Program-made: the position numbers and the translations under genes
Notes under the pieces: generated by a model
Database searches by the model: none
What the model was told of the DNA's origin: nothing
The model's input: only the letters and a program-made list of their open reading frames with translations
Shown: piece by piece, positions 7,984 to 9,693 of the stretch
How positions within the stretch are numbered: position 1 is the stretch's first letter
Layout of the letters: each line of letters begins with the position of its first letter
Assembly: GCA_964344625.1 (NCBI GenBank)
Contig: CAYFNZ010000038.1
Span: forward strand, 1-9,693
Source: JAAYEL01 sp964344625
GTDB lineage: Bacteria > Bacillota > Clostridia > Tissierellales > Peptoniphilaceae
Direction of reading: 5' to 3'
DNA length: 9,693 nt

Positions 7984-8459
7984 TATTCCACCACTCTTCT
8001 CTTATTCTTAAAAAACTCTTGTAAAATACTTAAGCATTGTCCAGACAAGACGTCAAATTCCACCTCTACCTTGTGGTATAAATTCGCATCATTTAATATG
8101 TCATATAAGGATCCGGCACACCCCATCTTAATGTCCCTGGCACCAACGACCAGCCTCTTTATCCTAGCTTTTGAAATAGCCCCCGCACACATGGCACAGG
8201 GCTCCTTGGTAACATACATGACGCAATCATCTAATCGCCAATCTCCAAGGGCTTCACTGGCAAGCCTGATAGCATTTATCTCGGCATGATTAATAGCAAG
8301 TTTGTCTTCTTCAACTGTATTATGGGCCCTGGCAAGAATCCGTCCCTCATAAACTATGACACAGCCTATTGGTACCTCATCCCTGTCAAATGCCTTTTTA
8401 GCCTCCTTCAAGGCCTCTTTCATATATTCTAAATCCTGCATGAATCCTTCCTTAAACAT
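7983..8459 (-). CDS. tadA: tRNA adenosine(34) deaminase
   Basis: Deaminates adenosine to inosine at the wobble position of tRNA-Arg(ACG), allowing it to read CGU, CGC and CGA. The 158 residues contain the zinc deaminase signature: HAEINAI (58-64; zinc His58, proton-shuttle Glu60) and EPCAMCAG (86-93; zinc Cys88 and Cys91). Typical TadA flanks are VPIGCVIV (29-36), ARAHN (43-47) and GDWRL (72-76), and the C-terminal helix is basic (KNKRRV). These match TadA rather than cytidine or guanine deaminases. The start at 8459 has a perfect AAGGAGG at 5 nt; an internal ATG seven codons in (MQDLEYMKEAL) resembles the Bacillus N-terminus and has its own AAGGAAGG, so it is a credible alternative. It is the first gene of the operon, and its TAA overlaps the dnaE ATG. 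Confidence 0.95.
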   Translation of the reverse strand: MFKEGFMQDLEYMKEALKEAKKAFDRDEVPIGCVIVYEGRILARAHNTVEEDKLAINHAEINAIRLASEALGDWRLDDCVMYVTKEPCAMCAGAISKARIKRLVVGARDIKMGCAGSLYDILNDANLYHKVEVEFDVLSGQCLSILQEFFKNKRRVVE

Positions 8460-8471
8460 ATATTCCTCCTT

Positions 8472-8480
8472 ATTATATCA
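8472..8480 (-). promoter_or_regulatory. Extended -10 element abutting the tadA ribosome site
   Basis: The minus strand reads TGATATAAT, a perfect TGn plus TATAAT, immediately followed by AAGGAGG. No good -35 is seen 16-18 nt upstream. Normal initiation about 7 nt downstream would fall within the Shine-Dalgarno and give an almost leaderless mRNA. It may therefore be a minor start, a second regulator-sensitive start, or chance in AT-rich DNA. Confidence 0.4.
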
Positions 8481-8509
8481 GATATCTTCCTCTTAAGAAA
8501 AAGGCTAGA

Positions 8510-8518
8510 AATATAACA
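8510..8518 (-). promoter_or_regulatory. Candidate main promoter (-10) of the tadA operon
   Basis: The minus strand reads TGTTATATT, an extended -10 (TGn) with five of six TATAAT bases. Initiation near 8503 would give a leader of about 44 nt that includes the full AAGGAGG ribosome site, which makes it a more workable promoter than the closer element. The -35 region (about 8532-8538) is weak, as is common with extended -10 promoters. Confidence 0.4.
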
Positions 8519-8535
8519 AAGACTCTCTAATATTA

Positions 8536-8544
8536 TGATATAAT
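8536..8544 (+). promoter_or_regulatory. Extended -10 promoter of yaaA
   Basis: TGATATAAT is a perfect extended -10. The expected start near 8551 leaves an 11-nt leader that just contains the ribosome site GGAGG (8552-8556). The -35 region (8516-8521, ACAAAG) is not recognisable. A Fur- or PerR-type box was looked for by eye and not found. Confidence 0.55.
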
Positions 8545-8551
8545 TTTTTTT

Positions 8552-8556
8552 GGAGG
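8552..8556 (+). promoter_or_regulatory. Ribosome site that fixes the yaaA start
   Basis: GGAGG lies 5 nt before the ATG at 8562. A TTG at 8550 is in frame but lies at the edge of the ribosome site itself, so it cannot be the real start. Confidence 0.85.
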
Positions 8557-8561
8557 AACTT

Positions 8562-9293
8562 ATGAAAATAATTTTATCACCAGCAAAGAACATGAACTTA
8601 AATACCCCTGTAGACCAGGACTGGACCCTAAATCTCAAGTCCCAGGCCCTAGTGGACCTACTTAAAGACATGACAGATGATGACTTAAAAAAGTCCCTAA
8701 AAATCAACGACTCAGTCCTAGGCCAAGTAAAAAGTTACCTAGAGGCATTTGACATGAAAAAAAGCTACCAGGCCCTAGACCTCTACGATGGCCTATCTTT
8801 CAGGTGGCTTAAAAAGGAAAACCTATCAGAAGAAGACCTCTCCTACCTAAATGACCACCTGGTAATCCTATCTGCCCTTTACGGTCCCATCAAGCCCGAT
8901 ACCCTGATAAAAGCCTACAGGCTAGACTTCAACTCCAGCCTAAAGATAGAAAACAAGTCCCTAAAAACCTTCTGGAAAAAAGATTATAACATTTTCTTTG
9001 AAGATGAAGACCTAATAATAAACCTTGCATCAGAGGAGTTTTCAAGCCTTCTAGACAGGAAAAAGCTCAAGCTTCTGGACTTTGAATTCTTTGAAGCAAC
9101 CACAAAAGATGGTGAAAAAATCCTAAAAAAGCATTCCACCATCTCCAAAAAAGCAAGAGGGCAAATGCTAGCCTTCATGGCAAAAAACAAGATTCAAGAA
9201 CCAAAAGACCTAAAGGCCTTTAACTACGACAATTACACCTACTCAGCCGACATGAGCTCAGAAGACAAACTCGTGTTCATAAAAGAATTGTAA
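8562..9293 (+). CDS. yaaA: YaaA family peroxide-stress protein (UPF0246)
   Basis: A 243-residue YaaA/DUF328 protein. In E. coli YaaA limits free intracellular iron during hydrogen peroxide stress and has been described as a DNA-binding fold; the role here is by homology. Family landmarks: the N-terminus MKIILSPAKNMN, LYDGLSFRWL (about residues 71-80), ILSALYGPIKPDTLIKAYRLDF (about 101-122), NLASEEFSSLL (about 149-159), the basic KKARGQMLAFM (about 193-203) and the C-terminal SSEDKLVF. Length is close to the E. coli protein (258). The start is chosen at 8562 because the family begins MKIILSPAK and GGAGG is 5 nt upstream. The gene is divergent from the tadA operon and is followed after 5 nt by a terminator hairpin, so it is probably monocistronic. 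Confidence 0.93.
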   Translation: MKIILSPAKNMNLNTPVDQDWTLNLKSQALVDLLKDMTDDDLKKSLKINDSVLGQVKSYLEAFDMKKSYQALDLYDGLSFRWLKKENLSEEDLSYLNDHLVILSALYGPIKPDTLIKAYRLDFNSSLKIENKSLKTFWKKDYNIFFEDEDLIINLASEEFSSLLDRKKLKLLDFEFFEATTKDGEKILKKHSTISKKARGQMLAFMAKNKIQEPKDLKAFNYDNYTYSADMSSEDKLVFIKEL

Positions 9294-9298
9294 ATGAA

Positions 9299-9327
9299 AG
9301 GCAGGACAGAGTCCTGCCTACTTTATT
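9299..9327 (+). terminator. Terminator hairpin after yaaA
   Basis: AGGCAGGAC (9299-9307) and GTCCTGCCT (9311-9319) form a perfect 9-bp GC-rich stem around the loop AGA, five bases past the yaaA stop. The downstream tail ACTTTATT is only moderately T-rich, so termination may be incomplete. The stem is symmetric and could also work against minus-strand transcripts. Confidence 0.7.
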
Positions 9328-9355
9328 GGGACTTACCCCCCTAATTTTTCTCATC

Positions 9356-9640
9356 ATTGATACCTAAATCGAGATTCTTAAATTTGGTATCAATGTTATT
9401 TTTTGTCAAGTGATACCCAATTCCTGATTTGGGTTTTAGGTATCAATTTCATTGATACCTAATCGCATTTTCTTGAATTTGGTATTAATTCACTTTTTTA
9501 ACAATTGATACCAAAAAGGCATTTTCCGAATTTGGTATCAAGTCAATTGGTACCTAAATCCAATATTTGAAATTTAGTATCAACTTTTAAAAAAATCAAT
9601 TGGTAACAAAAAGGCTTTTTTCAAATTTGGTATCAATTTT
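9356..9640. repeat. Three-copy 95-nt tandem array of paired 39-nt inverted repeats
   Basis: Copies are at 9356-9450, 9451-9545 and 9546-9640, each exactly 95 nt; neighbours are about two-thirds identical by hand count. Each copy holds two palindromic units of exactly 39 nt: 9356-9394, 9409-9447, 9451-9489, 9504-9542, 9546-9584 and 9599-9637. In every unit a 9-nt left arm near ATTGATACC and a 9-nt right arm near GGTATCAAT flank 21 nt. Spacers alternate 14, 3, 14, 3, 14 nt. Odd units open with TAAATC-like inner sequence; the second units of copies 2 and 3 share AAAAAGGC. The stem often extends inward (CCAAA/TTTGG in the fourth unit). Since 95 is not a multiple of three, a repeated coding sequence is unlikely. 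I do not recognise the family. The rest of the 9294-9693 gap (9328-9355 and 9641-9693) shows nothing assignable. Confidence 0.9.
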
Positions 9641-9693
9641 GCCTGACCACCCTCAAAAAAACTATAAGCTGGACAGGCAGATATCAAAAAATA

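Noticed and set aside
8550..8561. TTG start for yaaA adding four residues
   Set aside because: The extra codons are the ribosome-binding sequence itself, and YaaA proteins start at MKIILSPAK.
8429..8707. 92-residue minus-strand open frame crossing the divergent promoter region
   Set aside because: It is antisense to the start of yaaA, covers both promoters and overlaps tadA; its protein is Ser/Phe/Ile-rich without family features.
9356..9640. CRISPR array
   Set aside because: The repeated elements are palindromic units at alternating 14- and 3-nt gaps with related inner sequence, not identical direct repeats separated by unique spacers of constant length.
9641..9678. Imperfect hairpin GCCTGACC / GGACAGGC at the right end of the array
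   Set aside because: Eight pairs with one mismatch around a 22-nt loop and no T-tract; too weak to call a terminator or part of the array, though it may become meaningful with sequence beyond 9693.
9294..9693. Replication origin with DnaA boxes
   Set aside because: No TTATCCACA-like boxes are seen among the repeats; the repeated 9-mer ATTGATACC is unrelated.

Overview
The window looks like chromosome of a low-GC anaerobic Gram-positive bacterium, most likely a Peptoniphilaceae-type Firmicute (Anaerococcus / Peptoniphilus / Finegoldia group). This is inferred from the AT-rich sequence, strong AGGAGG-type ribosome sites, a DnaE of the kind that accompanies PolC, the dnaE-pfkA-pyk gene order common in Firmicutes, and a pyruvate kinase with the extra C-terminal PEP-mobile domain. 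The genus is a guess from protein flavour, not a search result.

Layout. Positions 8459 down to 121 hold six closely packed genes on the minus strand: tadA (tRNA A34 deaminase), dnaE (DNA polymerase III alpha), pfkA (6-phosphofructokinase), pyk (pyruvate kinase), a CofE-like F420-0:L-glutamate ligase homologue, and a small DUF1622-type membrane protein. Junctions are a one-base stop/start overlap (tadA/dnaE, TAATG), gaps of 8-27 nt, and two places where the upstream TAG stop is part of the next gene's Shine-Dalgarno sequence. This reads as a single operon. It ends in a strong minus-strand intrinsic terminator at 56-105, which sits inside a short imperfect inverted repeat with an IS-end-like terminus. 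The operon pairs glycolytic enzymes (pfkA, pyk) with information-processing genes (dnaE, tadA).

A ~100-nt divergent intergenic region (8460-8561) separates this operon from yaaA (plus strand, 8562-9293), a peroxide-stress/iron-homeostasis protein. It contains extended -10 promoter elements facing both ways. yaaA is followed by a hairpin terminator at 9299-9319.

The last 400 bases (9294-9693) have no convincing gene. They hold the most unusual object in the window: a three-copy, exactly 95-nt tandem array (9356-9640). Each copy has two 39-nt inverted-repeat units (arms near ATTGATACC / GGTATCAAT, always 21 nt apart) separated by alternating 14- and 3-nt spacers. Inner sequence has drifted while arm sequence and every length are kept, so the array looks selected as structured RNA or as a set of protein-binding sites. 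I could not assign it to a known family.
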